Shown piece after piece: positions 1 through 12,200 of a stretch of 64,000 nt of DNA (the first letter of the stretch is position 1; each line of letters begins with the position of its first letter). Both the position numbers and the translations under genes were made by a program. Under the pieces are notes generated by a model that had not been told where the DNA came from, did not search any database, and was given only the letters and a program-made list of their open reading frames with translations. The stretch lies in the NCBI GenBank assembly GCA_002270565.1, contig NQMI01000011.1:280794-344793 (forward strand), in the 5' to 3' direction. This DNA comes from Stenocarpella maydis. Taxonomy: Eukaryota > Ascomycota > Sordariomycetes > Diaporthales > Diaporthaceae.

Positions 1-421
1 AATTAAATCCGGCTGCTAATACCGGACTTAGGACCTACAAGCACCCGCGGAATGGGACCGGCTGACTCTGCTGAGGTCATTGTCCTGCAAGAGCAAAGAT
101 TGAGGTACCGGATACTAGTTCAGAGCAGCCTCGTCGGTACCTGAACAATATGGATCGAGAAGAGACAAAAGTCACTGCAACCTTTCACATGTACTTAAAT
201 GTGATCATAGGTAGGGTATGTAACAAGGTACCTGAGTACCACGTCTCGCATTGGCGAGCATTGGCTCGCCTGGGGCTTCCGTCCATAAACTGTGCAAAAT
301 AAAAGAAGCTCCCTCCATCCATGAGTTTGGGCAGTGATTGATCGCGCAAGACGTACAATCTATATTTAACATTCTGATCTTAAGTTAGACGAAGATCCAG
401 ATCTCACTCAGTCCTCTCAAC
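1..421 (+). promoter_or_regulatory. Upstream region of the aldo-keto reductase gene
   Basis: No ORF with protein-like character is seen here. An AT-rich TATA-like stretch (tatatttaac) lies near 361-370, about 55 bases before the ATG at 422, and a pyrimidine-rich leader (ctcactcagtcctctcaac) runs up to the start, as is common for fungal promoters. Several GGTACC-containing words occur between 100 and 240. The promoter assignment is inference from position and composition. Confidence 0.35.
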
Positions 422-1667
422 ATGGTTGCAGCACAGAAGCTTCCCACGCGCCAACTGGGCAAAGAGGGACCGCAGGTCCCCGGACTTGGATTTGGTATGA
501 TGGGACTCAGTGTCGCTTATGGAAAAACCTCGTGAGCCAAAAGTTCCTCGCAGTCGTATCTTCCAAGGCTGAGAGATCCATCTAATGACTTGACAAATCA
601 AGTTCCGACGAGGAACGCTTCAAGGTTCTCGATCGCGCCTGGGAGCTGGGATCAACCTTCTGGGACACTGCTGCAGGCTACGGGGACAGCGAGGTGCTCA
701 TTGGCAAGTGGTTTACACTTCATCCAGAGCGCCGCCAGGACATCTTCCTGGCCACAAAGTTTGGTCTCGGGTGGAAGATCACAGACGGCAAGGTCGAAAT
801 TGTAGTTGATAGCTCGCCTGAGAACTGCCGTGCATCTTGCGAGGAGAGCCTCCAGAAGCTTTGCACCGACTACATTGATCTCTTCTACGTCCATCGCTTC
901 GATGGCAAGACTCCTGTGGAGAAGACCATGGCAGAATTGGTGAGGCTGAAGAGGTAAATCTTCCATCATCTATACCTTTTTAAGACCTTGTTGATGTTGA
1001 CAATATATCGCACCCTCTTCCTAGTGAGGGAAAAATCAAGTACATTGGATTCTCTGAGTGCTCTTCCGAGACTCTCCGTCGTGGATACGCCGTGCAGTCT
1101 ATTACGGCCGTGCAGATTGAGTATAACCCCTGGACCCTGGATATCGAGTCGGAATCCGGCACCAACCTCCTGGCGACATGTCGCGAGCTTGGAACCGCCG
1201 TTGTAACGTACTCTCCCCTCGGAAGGGGGTTCTTGACAGGAAGGTGAGGAAGGGAGTTACTCCAACAGAGCCTGGTATTCGTAATAATGACCTGGGCATA
1301 TGGCAGATACAAATCACTGGACGACTTTGACGCCAAGGACAGCCGTCGGCAGCTCCCGCGCTTCAGCCCCGAGAACTTCTCTAAAAACCTCGATCTCGTC
1401 GCAATCTTTGAGAAACTCGCCAGCCAAAAGGGCGCCACTCCAGCCCAAGCTGTTCTTGCTTGGATCATGGCTCAGGGGCCGGACTTTTTCCCCATCCCAG
1501 GCACGAAGAACATCAAGTACCTAGAGCAGAACCTGGGGGCATTCAATGTGGAAATCGCACCTGAGGAGAATTCGTACATCAGAGAGTCGATCAACTCTAT
1601 GGGTGGTGCTAGTGGTAAGCGCACCGTGGATACTTCGCACGCATTCGCCGATACCCCGCCACTATGA
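422..1667 (+). CDS. Aldo-keto reductase, four exons
   Basis: NAD(P)H-dependent reductase of aldehydes or ketones, TIM-barrel fold, probably cytosolic. Exons are 422-531, 603-953, 1025-1243 and 1307-1667; all joints keep frame and have GT-AG ends, giving 346 residues, the usual size. The AKR tetrad is visible: Asp58 and Tyr63 (in [11 protein letters not shown]), Lys89 (in LATKFG) and His134 (in FYVHRFDG). The barrel motif KYIGFSE and the C-terminal cofactor segment [15 protein letters not shown] follow. The start was chosen because it precedes the conserved [19 protein letters not shown] strand. It is the first of four redox genes in 8.5 kb, which suggests a role as tailoring enzyme in a metabolite pathway. 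The substrate cannot be inferred. It resembles the YakC/pyridoxal-reductase-like fungal AKRs. Confidence 0.92.
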
Positions 1668-2902
1668 CGAATTGCACCGATGAACACCTATATTGGACGG
1701 ACGTTTGGTTGTAGTCGACTCTGTGGAGGTCTGATTAGTCGGCGTTTTCTATTGTAACCATGCCAAATAAAAATTGAGGCGATCTTCTCTCCAATATAGG
1801 GATGGTGAACGAGACAAGTCCGACCCAACTGGCATGAAACCCCACATGCACGTTGCCGCGGGTTGTTTTGGAAGAAGGGACACATTATGTCTCAAGCTGG
1901 CACACAGGGCTGATAGACACAGACCCGCCACGTTACTAACGGGTCGGACTTCATAAGGATACGTCAGTTGAAGTAGTCTAAGTATCAGAACTTGGAAAGA
2001 TGAAGTGCCTTCCCATTTAGTTATTGTGCAAGGCCTCATCCGAGACGAACTAATACGTGGAAACCCACTCTGGTGTCCAGGACGAGACCACGACCTTCAA
2101 AGGCTTGCCCTGATACACATATTTGATTGCAGCATCTACAGGTCGCTCACGCGGCAACTCAACGGACACTGAGTTATCCCCTCCCACTTGTCGAAGCACT
2201 TAGGTAGTTGCATAGCTTTGCCTGGAATGTGGTGCCTATATCGTCGTAAAGAGATTGTGGTAGTTATTGCAATCTATCGGCGATCAATTGGGCAGCAAAC
2301 CGTACTCCGAGACACTTCTTACCTTTTGGACATTTTGTCTCGGTACCTAGGTAGGTACCGTAGGTACCGGCGTCGTACGACTCCGACTCCGATAGATCGT
2401 CCCTGCTTTGCATGGCAACTTGCATGTGTGTAATGCAGTCAGCCGGAGGCCGTAGGCCGATAAGTACGGTTCACCTTCGGAGGAGGGTGATAGTTGTAAG
2501 TCCCCGAATCATGTTAAAGAAGGTTATCGGGTGTTGGGAGCGGCATAAGACCGATGCAACGAACGAGCTTACCGGCGCAACGCGTCATGTATGCAGACCC
2601 CGACAATCCTCTCCGTCCTGATATCTGTTGTTGGTCCGAATGCATGACCTACCTCCGACTTGCCAAGAAACTACAGCACCCAAAACCGAGAGGGCAAAAC
2701 GAGTAACTGCTATCCAAAGGTCTCAGTGATGCCGCTGGTGATGTAGCCCACTGCGACTGTCTATCCCAAGCTCCTTTGTAAGTTGTTGGTTTTTGTTTGG
2801 TTGGAAACTCGCCGGCAAAATAAACCTTTTGTAGGGTCCCAACCTTGACCAGCTGACTGAAAACCGTATCAGAATACCTCCAACGCGAACGCATCCGTGA
2901 CC
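1668..2902. other. Intergenic region without a supported gene
   Basis: About 1.2 kb between the AKR and SDR genes. Short ORFs exist on both strands but none shows a domain or splice pattern. Near 2341-2370 there is a cluster of overlapping GGTACC and CCTAGG words forming nested palindromes (ggtacctaggtaggtaccg). The last 150 bases before 2903 should hold the SDR promoter, but no clear TATA box is seen. Confidence 0.5.
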
Positions 2903-3961
2903 ATGGCACCATCGCTCAAGAGCACGTTGACACAAGCGTTCCCTCCGAAGCCCAAGTTCACAGAGAAGAATTTGCCCGATCTGCATGGTAAAGTCTATGT
3001 AGTGACAGGGGCCAATACCGGAACAGGCAAGGAGCTCACCCGTGTTCTCTACATCAAGAATGCCAAGATATATATGCTCGCGCGCTCCGAGGCGAAAACA
3101 AAGACTGCAATCACGGAAATCACCAGAGAATTTCCGACCTCGAAGGGGGAATTGGTGTTCTTGAAGCTCGATCTCGCCGACCTGAGCACCATAAAGTCCA
3201 CGGCTGAGCGTTTCCTCGAACTCGAGACGAAGCTACACGTACTCTTCAACAATGCGGGTGTCATGTCACCGGCGAGCGACATTTTGCTCACCGCGCAGGG
3301 TAACGAGCTCCACGTCGGCGTGAACTGCCTTGGGCCTTTTCTCCTCACCCAGCTGCTGACGCCCCTGCTCTCGTCGACCGCCAGGTCAGAACCACCGGGC
3401 ACGGTGCGCGTCGTGTGGGTGGCGTCGTCGGCAGCCGAGCTCTTTGCCGAGGCCAAAATCGGTATCAGGGCTGAGAACCTCAGCCCCGACTCCTTGTCGG
3501 CAAAGTCGGGCAACGAGCGCTACTGGTTGAGCAAGGTGGCTAATTGGGCCCATGCTGCCGAGTACGCCCACCGCCATCGCGGCGACGGCGTGGTCAGCGT
3601 ACCCGTAAACCCGGGAAACCTCCAGTCGGACCTATATCGTGACCAAGGGATAGGTATGAAGATTGCGACCAAGATATTCATGTATGCGCCTCTCAACGGG
3701 GCGTACACTGAGCTTTTTGCTGGCTTGTCTCCCGACATTACTAGGGAGAATACCGGCGCCTGGGGTAGGTAATTCTTGCTCCGTTACAGACTGGATTGCA
3801 ATCGCTAATTGTGAATTGTATTGTTAGTTGTCCCATTCGGGCGTATCTATCCAATACGTGACGATTTGGAAGTCGCAACTAGGACAGAGGCCGAGGGCGG
3901 AACAGGGGGTACACTCAAGCTCTGGCAGTGGACTGAAACACAAGTGGGTCCATATCTTTGA
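2903..3961 (+). CDS. Short-chain dehydrogenase/reductase (SDR), two exons
   Basis: NAD(P)-dependent oxidoreductase of the classical/extended-like SDR group, close in motif to fungal WW-domain-oxidoreductase or retinol-dehydrogenase-like proteins. Exons 2903-3764 and 3828-3961 give 331 residues. The intron (donor gtaggt, acceptor ttgttag) joins a TGG-G half codon to TT, so the frame continues to a TGA at 3959. Visible motifs: cofactor loop TGANTGTG (35-42), Asp in LDLAD (90), NNAGVM (116-121), Asn141, Ser175/176, and catalytic Tyr207-x3-Lys211 (YWLSK). The start at 2903 is the second of two near ATGs (the other is 2897 through a non-ATG codon) and fits family length. It sits between the AKR and an FAD oxidoreductase, so a tailoring role is plausible but inferred. 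Confidence 0.92.
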
Positions 3962-4233
3962 CAGAGTGGTAAAGAACAGTAGCAAAAGGCAGTTATAGGT
4001 GGCACAAGCCAATTGAGTTAGGATATGGTCAATTTCTCTGCAGAAAGCTCTATGAATAATCTATGATGATGTATAAATATGACACGAAGTAATATGAGAA
4101 AATGAAACTGAGAGGAAGTGTAGGCAGAAAACAGTGGAAGAGGTGAGGTAATTATAAAGTGATTGAAGAACGTAGAAAAGGATAGTGAAGAAGAAGAGAA
4201 AGGAAGAGAAAGAAATTAAAGGGTATGCATCTC

Positions 4234-6089
4234 CTAGGCCTTGCACAATTTTCCACCCTCCTTCACCACCCAGGAATCACTTCCCACGCCAAAATGAGCG
4301 TATAGAAGGTTGTCCGGGTCGTACTTCTTCTTTATCGCAAGAAGCTTGTTGTAGTTGACTCCGTACAATTCCTTCTTCCAGTCACCTTGGTACATGGCAT
4401 CGATCTCGTTCAAGTAGGACCCAGATCCAGGGGTGACGGCCTCAATGGAAGGCAAGATCTCCCTTACCAATTGTTCCTTCCGGGCCAGCATCTGGTCCCA
4501 CTCAATATCCCAGTCCCAGTATCCGACGACAGTGCATAGGAATATGGTGTCTCGCCATTGTGGCAATACTGAATTGTCTGGGTGGCTGATATTCTTCACA
4601 TTAAGTCCATGGCATCCCAGCTGGTACAGACCTGTCTCCATCGCCGTCTGATACGCGTGAATGATGTCCGCGTTCTGATTGGGGTCTAGCACGCCGGCAC
4701 GGGGAATAAGTCGTGTGGTCAGCTGGATGTTGGTCGGGTAAGGCCCATATGGAAGTGGAGCCAGCTCTTCAGATATGTGATCAAAGTACGAGTCCGACGT
4801 GATGGGCTCAAACGTGTAGGGGATACCTCGCATGTTGAGGCTGTCGAAAAAAGGCTGGAGCATCTCGCCAACTTGCTCGCCAGTCGTATTAGGGACCAGG
4901 ATATTATTGGCGAGTAGTACTCCATCAGTGACCTGAAAGTCCATGGTGGCGGGGGTGTCAACAAAAGAAGGCATGAAAGCCATGAGATCCCCAACTCCTT
5001 TCCAGAATGTGTCGTTCCCAACCACTGAGCTGTTGAATGAGAGCGAACCGCCGCCGATAGTAGAGTCTGGGAAGATTTTGGTCGTCATGCTAACAACAAC
5101 GGCATATGTTCCCGCGCCGCCGCCGCAGAGCGCCCAGTACAAGTCGGAGTTCTGCGATGGTGTCGCGACGAGATGCTTGCCTTCGGCTGTGACGACCTCC
5201 CATTCCAGCACGGCATCAGCCGCGAGGCCATGCATGCTATTCAAGAGGCCGTGGCCGGCGCCGGGTGTGTATCCGCCAGCAAGCCCAACACTTGGACATG
5301 TACCACCGAGGATAGTGTAACCAGCTTCTGCAACTATAGCATAAGCATTGCCGGCGACCACACCAGCCTCAAGCTTGGCCGCAGGTCCCCGGTAATTGTC
5401 GCTCTGGTACTCCTCCATGATGGTAACTGTGTCCATATTGTGTGTCCAGAGTGATAGGGAACCCGCACCGGTTGACTTGCCCATGAAGCTTTGAGTCATT
5501 TAGCATCCAGCCCGATTGAGCATATTGGTGTGTATTGGAAAACTCACTCATGTCCAGTATTCTTGACCACCAAGCGAACATTTCTGTTCTTCGCAAATTG
5601 AACACCGGCCACGATGTCTTTGGCACTTCTGACATCTATGGAGTAACTTGCATAGTTCCCAAGCGTGCATGGTTGAGAAGCCGGAGTGAATGGGTTGCAA
5701 GACTGGCCCTGGGAATAAGGGTTCATGACCTCAGCTGGGTGTGTATCACTTATTTTTAAGTTAGTTTCATCTCTAGATGGGTTTTTATTGTGCAGTTGGA
5801 TGTAAATCTGAACCTACTAGGTCTCTGGCGTAGACCAGTTTGCCTGCAAGGCTGCACATGCAGCCTCATTGTACGTACTGAATGGTGCTTGGTGACACAC
5901 ACTCGGCAAAGGGATTGTCTGAATAAGACGTCCAGAAACTGTCCTGTTCAGTTGTGCCCATTTGTCTGGTGATGGCCAGCCCCGTTCACCAGGGAAATTC
6001 TTGCAAATATCCAGATGTTTCTGCTCTTCAGCTGTTGTCAGGCCGACCAGCAAAGCTGCCGTGGCCGGGATCAGCTGCCTCCAAAACAT
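4234..6089 (-). CDS. Secreted FAD-linked oxidoreductase, berberine-bridge-enzyme-like (FAD_binding_4 + BBE), three exons
   Basis: Bicovalent flavoprotein oxidase of the BBE-like family, which oxidises alcohols, amines or sugars with O2. Minus-strand exons 6089-5818, 5748-5548 and 5488-4234 give 575 residues. The first intron is only in frame if its acceptor is the TAAG ending at 5749; the obvious CAG nearer the exon breaks the frame. A signal peptide (MFWRQLIPATAALLVGLTTA) opens the protein. His157 in VKNTGHD and Cys222 in GTCPSVG are the two expected FAD-linking residues. The second half of the FAD domain (GAGHGLL, GGGAGTYAVV) and the C-terminal BBE segment YDPDNLLYAHFGVGS are present. Such genes are frequent in fungal metabolite clusters. 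No lesion is seen; the substrate is unknown. Confidence 0.93.
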
Positions 6090-6663
6090 TGAGATGGAGG
6101 TTCGAGAAGCCTGCGGTGGTATATATCTTGAAACGAGTTCTACTAGAGTGGTTCAAATGCGTCTGTGTCTCAAGAAAATATGGACCAAAGCCATTCGAAA
6201 TTATCGTGGCATAATCTTCATTTATAGAATTCATGAATCTCTGCACGCCTAACTATATTTTCCACCTGATGACCCAGTGCATCATCCTAGTTACGCCCCC
6301 AAGGTGAACTATTCCAAGAAAGCCATCACCAGGAGATCCCATGGCACATTGTTCTCTTCGTGTGTCCAGGCAGCAGAGGATGAGAAGTTCAAAGCTAGGG
6401 AATCCCTAGCCTCGGTGGCGTAAAATAGGAGCATCACATCAGCCTGGACTTGTAAAAGCGATTGTGCAAAGTGCACTTGAGCTAATCATGGAGCTATTCC
6501 TCCAGAATTCTTGAACTGGAGACTTCGGGCCCGTTCTAGCAAGAGATTCATCACGTCTCCCAGCTAAAGTGAGTTTCCGGGATGTCCTAAAGGAACGAGG
6601 CGCTCTTCCTACAACTACAGGAAAACATAGAAAGGATTCCAACAAATCCTTCCAAATACAGCC
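6090..6663. other. Intergenic region; possible 5' part of a Tc1-like relic
   Basis: No intact gene. The first 150 bases are the likely promoter of the minus-strand FAD oxidoreductase. From about 6480 the plus strand translates, with stops, into segments such as FRDVLKERGA that look like the N-terminal helix-turn-helix part of Tc1-like transposases. This would extend the relic annotated at 6664 but is weak. Confidence 0.3.
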
Positions 6664-6960
6664 TTGCAGGGGGGGTTCCAGCCTTATCAAAGTCGACGGC
6701 GATGCCGCATCTTACCGGATGTGTACCTAAGTAATTACCTTGGGGCGGAAAGGATGAATCTCATTCGTTGGTTGCATGTGATCACGTCAGGCTCAGAGGT
6801 CCTGCGCCACAAGAGCATGATCGGGATCCAACGACAGCACGAGTGGTCACAATGTGTTTTTAGCGATGAAATCTGGGTTTTCGTTCAGCCCCAGGAGTAA
6901 TGTGTTATTTTTGGAGGCCGTAAAGGCCTGTGGCTGAGACAAAATTTGGAATTACTGAAT
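6664..6960 (+). pseudogene. Decayed Tc1/mariner-like transposase fragment
   Basis: An open stretch ending at 6900 contains RWLHVITSGSEVLRHKS, then HEWSQCVFSDEIWVFVQP, which has the spacing of the middle DDE aspartate motif (W-x-x-V-x-F-S-D-E) of fungal Tc1-like (DDE_3) transposases. After a TAA stop the frame continues with VIFGGRKGLWLRQ, matching the R-x-x-x-W-R segment that normally follows. No terminal inverted repeats or flanking TA were found, and the C-terminal catalytic region is missing, so this is at best a fragment. The assignment rests on motif memory, not on an alignment. Confidence 0.42.
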
Positions 6961-7661
6961 TGTAGCGCTTCGGGCGTGGCGATACACAGGTAAGAAGGAT
7001 CACAATTTGCCCGACTTCAGGAAGCTAGGACACAGTTACTTAAAATCCACCGTGAAGCGTCTGCAGTAAAGAAGACGACTCGCGAGACGCGAGATGGAGA
7101 TACTTCTAGCAATCGGATTCATGATCATTTGGTCAGGCGAAATTTCTATCTATGCTAACTTCTATCTATGCTAACCATGCGGGCATTCTTCTATGGGATG
7201 GTCAACGATGCAAGCATTAACATTGCGAAGAAGAAACGACAAGAGAAAGCCCAAAACTATCTTCTCAGTCCATACGCTTGACGCATAACCCTGACACAGA
7301 ACGCCATATTCCTTGGACAGAATAAGAGGGGCGTTTGAGGTTGAGACTGGGGGAGATTCTAGAACCCGACAGGCACTTCCGACTCACCGGCGAAAACTAG
7401 GGAGTTCGGTTCAAACTCCGGAGCCAATGTCCGATAGGTCTTTATTTTTGGAAATCTAACATCAGCGGATGTTACACGTGTCCGACGATCTCTTCCGAGT
7501 GAGATAAAAGACATTGTATTCGGCGTCGGTTTCCTAAATGGTACAGCCTCTTACGAAGTTGCCACATTGAGCCTCGAGAATGTGGCAGTATATTAATGTC
7601 ATTGGTCTAGATATGGTTCTCTGTATTGCTTACTCTACAATGCATCCATGCATGACCAACC
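6961..7661. other. Intergenic region, promoter side of the trans-enoyl reductase
   Basis: No gene seen. A short tandem duplication of TTCTATCTATGCTAAC occupies about 7145-7176. The last 100 bases before 7662 carry several TATTAA/ATATGG words and repeated ATGs (CATGCATGACCAACC) just before the chosen start codon. Nothing else is recognised. Confidence 0.4.
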
Positions 7662-8839
7662 ATGGACGTACGAACTCAAACCGCTCTTATCCAGGCTAAC
7701 GATGTCTCGGCCACACCACTCCCCCTGGCAGTCTCCACGGTCGAGGTGCCCAACCTCGCATCACCACACCACGTCATTGTCCGCGTACTTGCAGTGGCGC
7801 TCAATCCCAACGACCACAAAATGCTGACGCACTTCTTGTCACCTGGGCGCTTGGCTGGTTGTGACTTCTGCGGTGTGGTCGAAGTTGCAGGGGAAGCGTC
7901 GTCTCACCCAGCGGGCACGCGGGTCTGCGGCGCTGTCTTCCCCTACAACCCGGGCGGTTACCCGTCTGGTGCATTTGCTGAGCGCCTATCGGCCGACTCA
8001 CGACGCCTACTCAGGGTCCCAAAAGAGTGGGATGATCTACAGGGCGCGGCTTTGGGCGGCGTGGGGTGGTCCACAGCCTGTCTGGCAATATCGCACCCCG
8101 AGGCTCTTGCTCTCGAGGGGCTGCCATCCAAGCCAGCAGAGCGCAAGCAGCCAGTGCTCGTGTATGGTGGAGCTACCGCAACAGGTACCATGGCTACCCA
8201 GTTACTAAAGCTGTGAGTAGGAATGAGACATGTCCAAATGCTTGTCCTCCACTGGGTGGTGCTGCGACATGATTCTGATAACAAGGGTATAGATCGGGCT
8301 ATATGCCATTGGCTGTTACTTCCCCCAAGTCTGCCCAATTGAGTATTGAATATGGCGCCACGCACACAGCATCGTACACATCCCCGAGACCTGTCGAATC
8401 CATTCGGGCTATGTCAGCAGATAAGCCAATCCGCCATGTCTTGGACTGTATCACCGATGCAGACTCCTCGGCCGTTTGCTTTGGTGCGATATCTCGAGCC
8501 GGGGGGCGATATGCGTGCCTGGAAGAGTGCATGCCAGAATGGCGGGTAAGACGGGCAGTCAAAGTTAAGGAGGTGATGGGATACGAAATATTGGGTGACC
8601 GTGTCGATCTCGGCCCTTCTTCCACATACTCGCGTGAGGTGAGCCGCCCGTGCGTCGAAATAGGCCTGGTGTGGGTGGGCGAGATGCAGTCACTGTTGGA
8701 CCGCGATCTCCTGAAACCACATCCTGTCCGTGAGGTGCAGGGCAAGTGGGGTGGCATTATCAATGGCCTGGGCGTGCTGCAGCGTGGGGAGGTCAGGGGC
8801 GAGAAGCTGGTTGTAAGGATTTCAACCGTGTTCGAATAA
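7662..8839 (+). CDS. Trans-acting enoyl reductase / zinc-independent MDR alcohol dehydrogenase, two exons
   Basis: Medium-chain reductase of the type that works in trans with highly reducing polyketide synthases (LovC-like), reducing enoyl intermediates with NADPH. Exons 7662-8212 and 8293-8839 give 365 residues, the usual length. The GroES-like part shows VRVLAVALNPNDHKM and GCDFCGVVEVAG without structural zinc cysteines. The Rossmann part has VLVYGGATATGTMATQLLKL, with the intron falling right after it, then the typical SPKSAQLSIEYGATHTASY segment and C-terminal HPVREVQGKWGGIINGL. In this family a neighbour PKS or PKS-NRPS is expected; none is in this window. It could also be a stand-alone quinone-reductase-like enzyme, but the C-terminal motif favours the TER group. 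Confidence 0.9.
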
Positions 8840-9220
8840 GAAGAATGGATTTCCGCGGGTCGCTGGCCGAGAGTTCCCGATGTTATGTACATACAATGAT
8901 GGTGGCGCGCATCTGGTTGGCCGAAGGATTGACAACGGGAAACACGCTTTCTCGAGTCTACATACGGGTCCATGGTAACATCTTGGCCTGTATTTGCTGA
9001 CAAGGATCAAATCATTCGCGACCCAATCGGGCCACTCTTTATCAGAAGAAATAAGCAGCATGTTTTACCCAGGATACCCCGAGCAGTACATCCTAATGCC
9101 CGAGACCCTGTTAGTATCCTAAAAGACAGGAGAAACTTCGGTTCGCCTGGGTAAATGTAATAACACCCTTTCAGCCTGAGCTCTTAACGCGCCCACAACA
9201 GATGCAGCCCACTATACATT
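8840..9220. other. 3' flank of the enoyl reductase; end of the gene-rich segment
   Basis: No supported gene. Base composition is normal until about 9215 and then drops abruptly to very AT-rich DNA. This marks the edge of the first RIP-like block. Confidence 0.5.
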
Positions 9221-12200
9221 ATTTGTAAGTCATATCTGTCAGAACCAAGCTATATTTAGCTGATAGTTAGATTGAAGCAAAATTAAAAATTTACTACGAA
9301 TTCATAAATATATACTAAATTTATTATAGTTTTATCCTATAAAATTAATTATTATAAAACGAGCCATTAATTATTAATAAAACTAAATGAAATCGAAAAA
9401 TAGAATTACTTCTACTAAGTTAATAATTATAATTTTACTGATAATTGATAAATTATAAAGTTGCTAAATTTCATAAATGCAAAACTTAAGACCTTATATA
9501 TTTTTTACAATATAATTAATTTGAATTAATTCAAATTATAGGTTTAAGGTCTAAAAAGATTATTTTGTATTTTATTATATATTAAAATCAATTCTATTAT
9601 ATTTGTTTTAAAGGATTTAGTATTTATGAAATTAAATATATTAATAAACTGAGTATTTAAGAAATGAAAAGTAAAAGTATTTAAATAATAATATGAAAAC
9701 ATTAAAATTACATGAAAAGATATTAAGTAATTAAAACATTTAAGAAATACAGATTTTAAATTGCATTTTACTTAATAAAGTTAGATATTATAATAAAAGT
9801 AATATGATAAAATATTAATAATAAATTTCAAAAAAGGGATATTTTTTTTAATAAGATTTCGAAACTTCAATCCTAGTAGTATATAAATAATATAATGATT
9901 TATTGTGAAAGGTACTACTATACTATATTTAATAAAAGATCATCCTATATTCAAACTCTCAGTTCAAATATTCCCGCCAACCGTACATATAGCTTACTTC
10001 TGGACTAAGGGTCGTAACATTAGTGACGTTTGAAGCATCGGTCACGTGACCGCTGCACTAACGGCAACCACTATTATAAAATCCCTCCTCTTCAGAGAAA
10101 GGTCTCTTCAAGAACATTGCCTATCTTTTCAAGTAGCGCACCTCTCAACTTGAATTAACATATTCGAGTACAGTTTTTACATTTTTATTCCCTCTCATAA
10201 CATGAGCTATTATATTACTTAAAAATACTAATGAAATACGAAGATGAATAAATTAATAAAAAATATTATTACTAAAAATAAACATAATATCAAGCACTAA
10301 TAAGTAGGCTACTATAGTAAGTAGTTAACTTTTTAATTAGCCTCCTCTACTTTAACTTCTAACTTTACTTTTTTATATTATGCCTCAGAATATAAAAGTA
10401 AAAAAAGAATTATTTAATTAATTATTTCATCTTTTAATCCTAACTTAATAGTAAGTATTAAATATATAGCTTTAATGTATAATATGCCTCACTTAATACT
10501 AAGCTATAAGATAATTAACTAAATTAGATAATATAATACTAAAACTGATAATAAGAAATTGAATCAAATAAAAGACTACGTAATTATTTAATATATATTT
10601 AATTCAGATTAATGATAACACTTGAATATTTATGAAATTATTAAAGATATAATATATTTTTGACTTTATAATTAAAATAATAACATTATTAACTTTATTT
10701 AAGCAAAAATATCCATTATATTAATTATACAATGTAATAAATATTTTATTTATGAATATAATTATAAAGGGCCTTATCAAAAGATCTTAAAATTAAAAAT
10801 ATACAATATTTATCTTTAATATTTATAATTTTAATAAATTAAGCTTTATAATAGTTATTATTATTCTATATATATATTTTTTTCATTTAACTTACTTTTT
10901 ATATTTATTATTAACTATTTAAAGTTATTTAAGAAGATATATAATATAAATATTACTTCATGTAATAAAGCTTGAATTACTTATATTAATAAAATCAATG
11001 TTTTTCTTATTTTTTACATTTTTTATAAGAATGATTTTAAGCTTAGAAATGAATAAAATCTTTTCTTAAAGTATACGCTAAATCTTATTTAACTAAAAGG
11101 CTGTATTTCTTAAGCTAAATATTAAGGTTTTAATATTAAAGATATAATTAAGCTCTTTGATACTATTTATATTATAGGTTTTTTAAATAATGTATAACTT
11201 AATAAAAGTAGCTTCTTAATTAATTTTAATTAAGCAATAAATTCTTTATTATTAAAGACACTCTTTAATCTTAATTTTACCTATTACTAATTAATTAGTA
11301 AAGGGAATATAATTATAAACTTATTTAGTTAACTTTTTTACTTCAGATGCTAATACTCTTTAAGAGGTAAATATACTAAGTTTTAAGTATTAGAAACTTA
11401 AGAGAACCTATATTTAAGATAGAAAAGTACTTTATATATAAAATAATCAGGAAATAATTAATAAAAAGAAAAAGGAAAAGGAGAAGTAACTAGTTAATAA
11501 AATGAATAGTAGTATTAAGATAGTATTTTATAATAAATTACGTAAATAGTATTATGGTAGTTATAATAAGATTATGTATAATATATAAACTTATAAGAAA
11601 GATATAGAATTATTTATAGATTTTAAACTCAATAAGTTTTAAATAGTTTTTGTTATTATAATATAGTAATGAAAGTTCCAATATTATTAGTACTAAAAAG
11701 TGGCTTATTTATTAAGGTAGCTTATTTATTAATGCTTAATATTAATAATATCATTTATAAAATATTTAAATAAAGGTTAAGTTAAATAGTATATAAATAA
11801 TACAAAAGAATAATTAATGAGACTTTAAAAATTTTAAGACCGAATAAATAGTATTATAAAAATATTATAAGTTAAGATTGAAAGCTTTCTATAAAAGCTT
11901 TAAATAGAGGCTAGATAATATAAAATAGTAAGAAATAATTATAATGTTAAATTTAAAAACATTTATAGCAATAGCAGTAGGCAACTATAAGTCAGTAGCC
12001 AACTACAGTATATTAACTGTAATAGAACTGCGCCAGTATGTCGACTATATTACTACTTCCTCCATAGACTGAATATATTTAACTAACTACCATCACCCAA
12101 TCATATTAGAACACGTGACCAAGCCAATATAATTTATACCATAAAAACGGAATATTATTTTAGAGAAATGTAATAAATTAATGTAATTAAAATAATTAAA

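Noticed and set aside
980..1468. 162-codon minus-strand ORF opposite the aldo-keto reductase
   Set aside because: Lies across exon and intron of a well-supported gene and has no motif.
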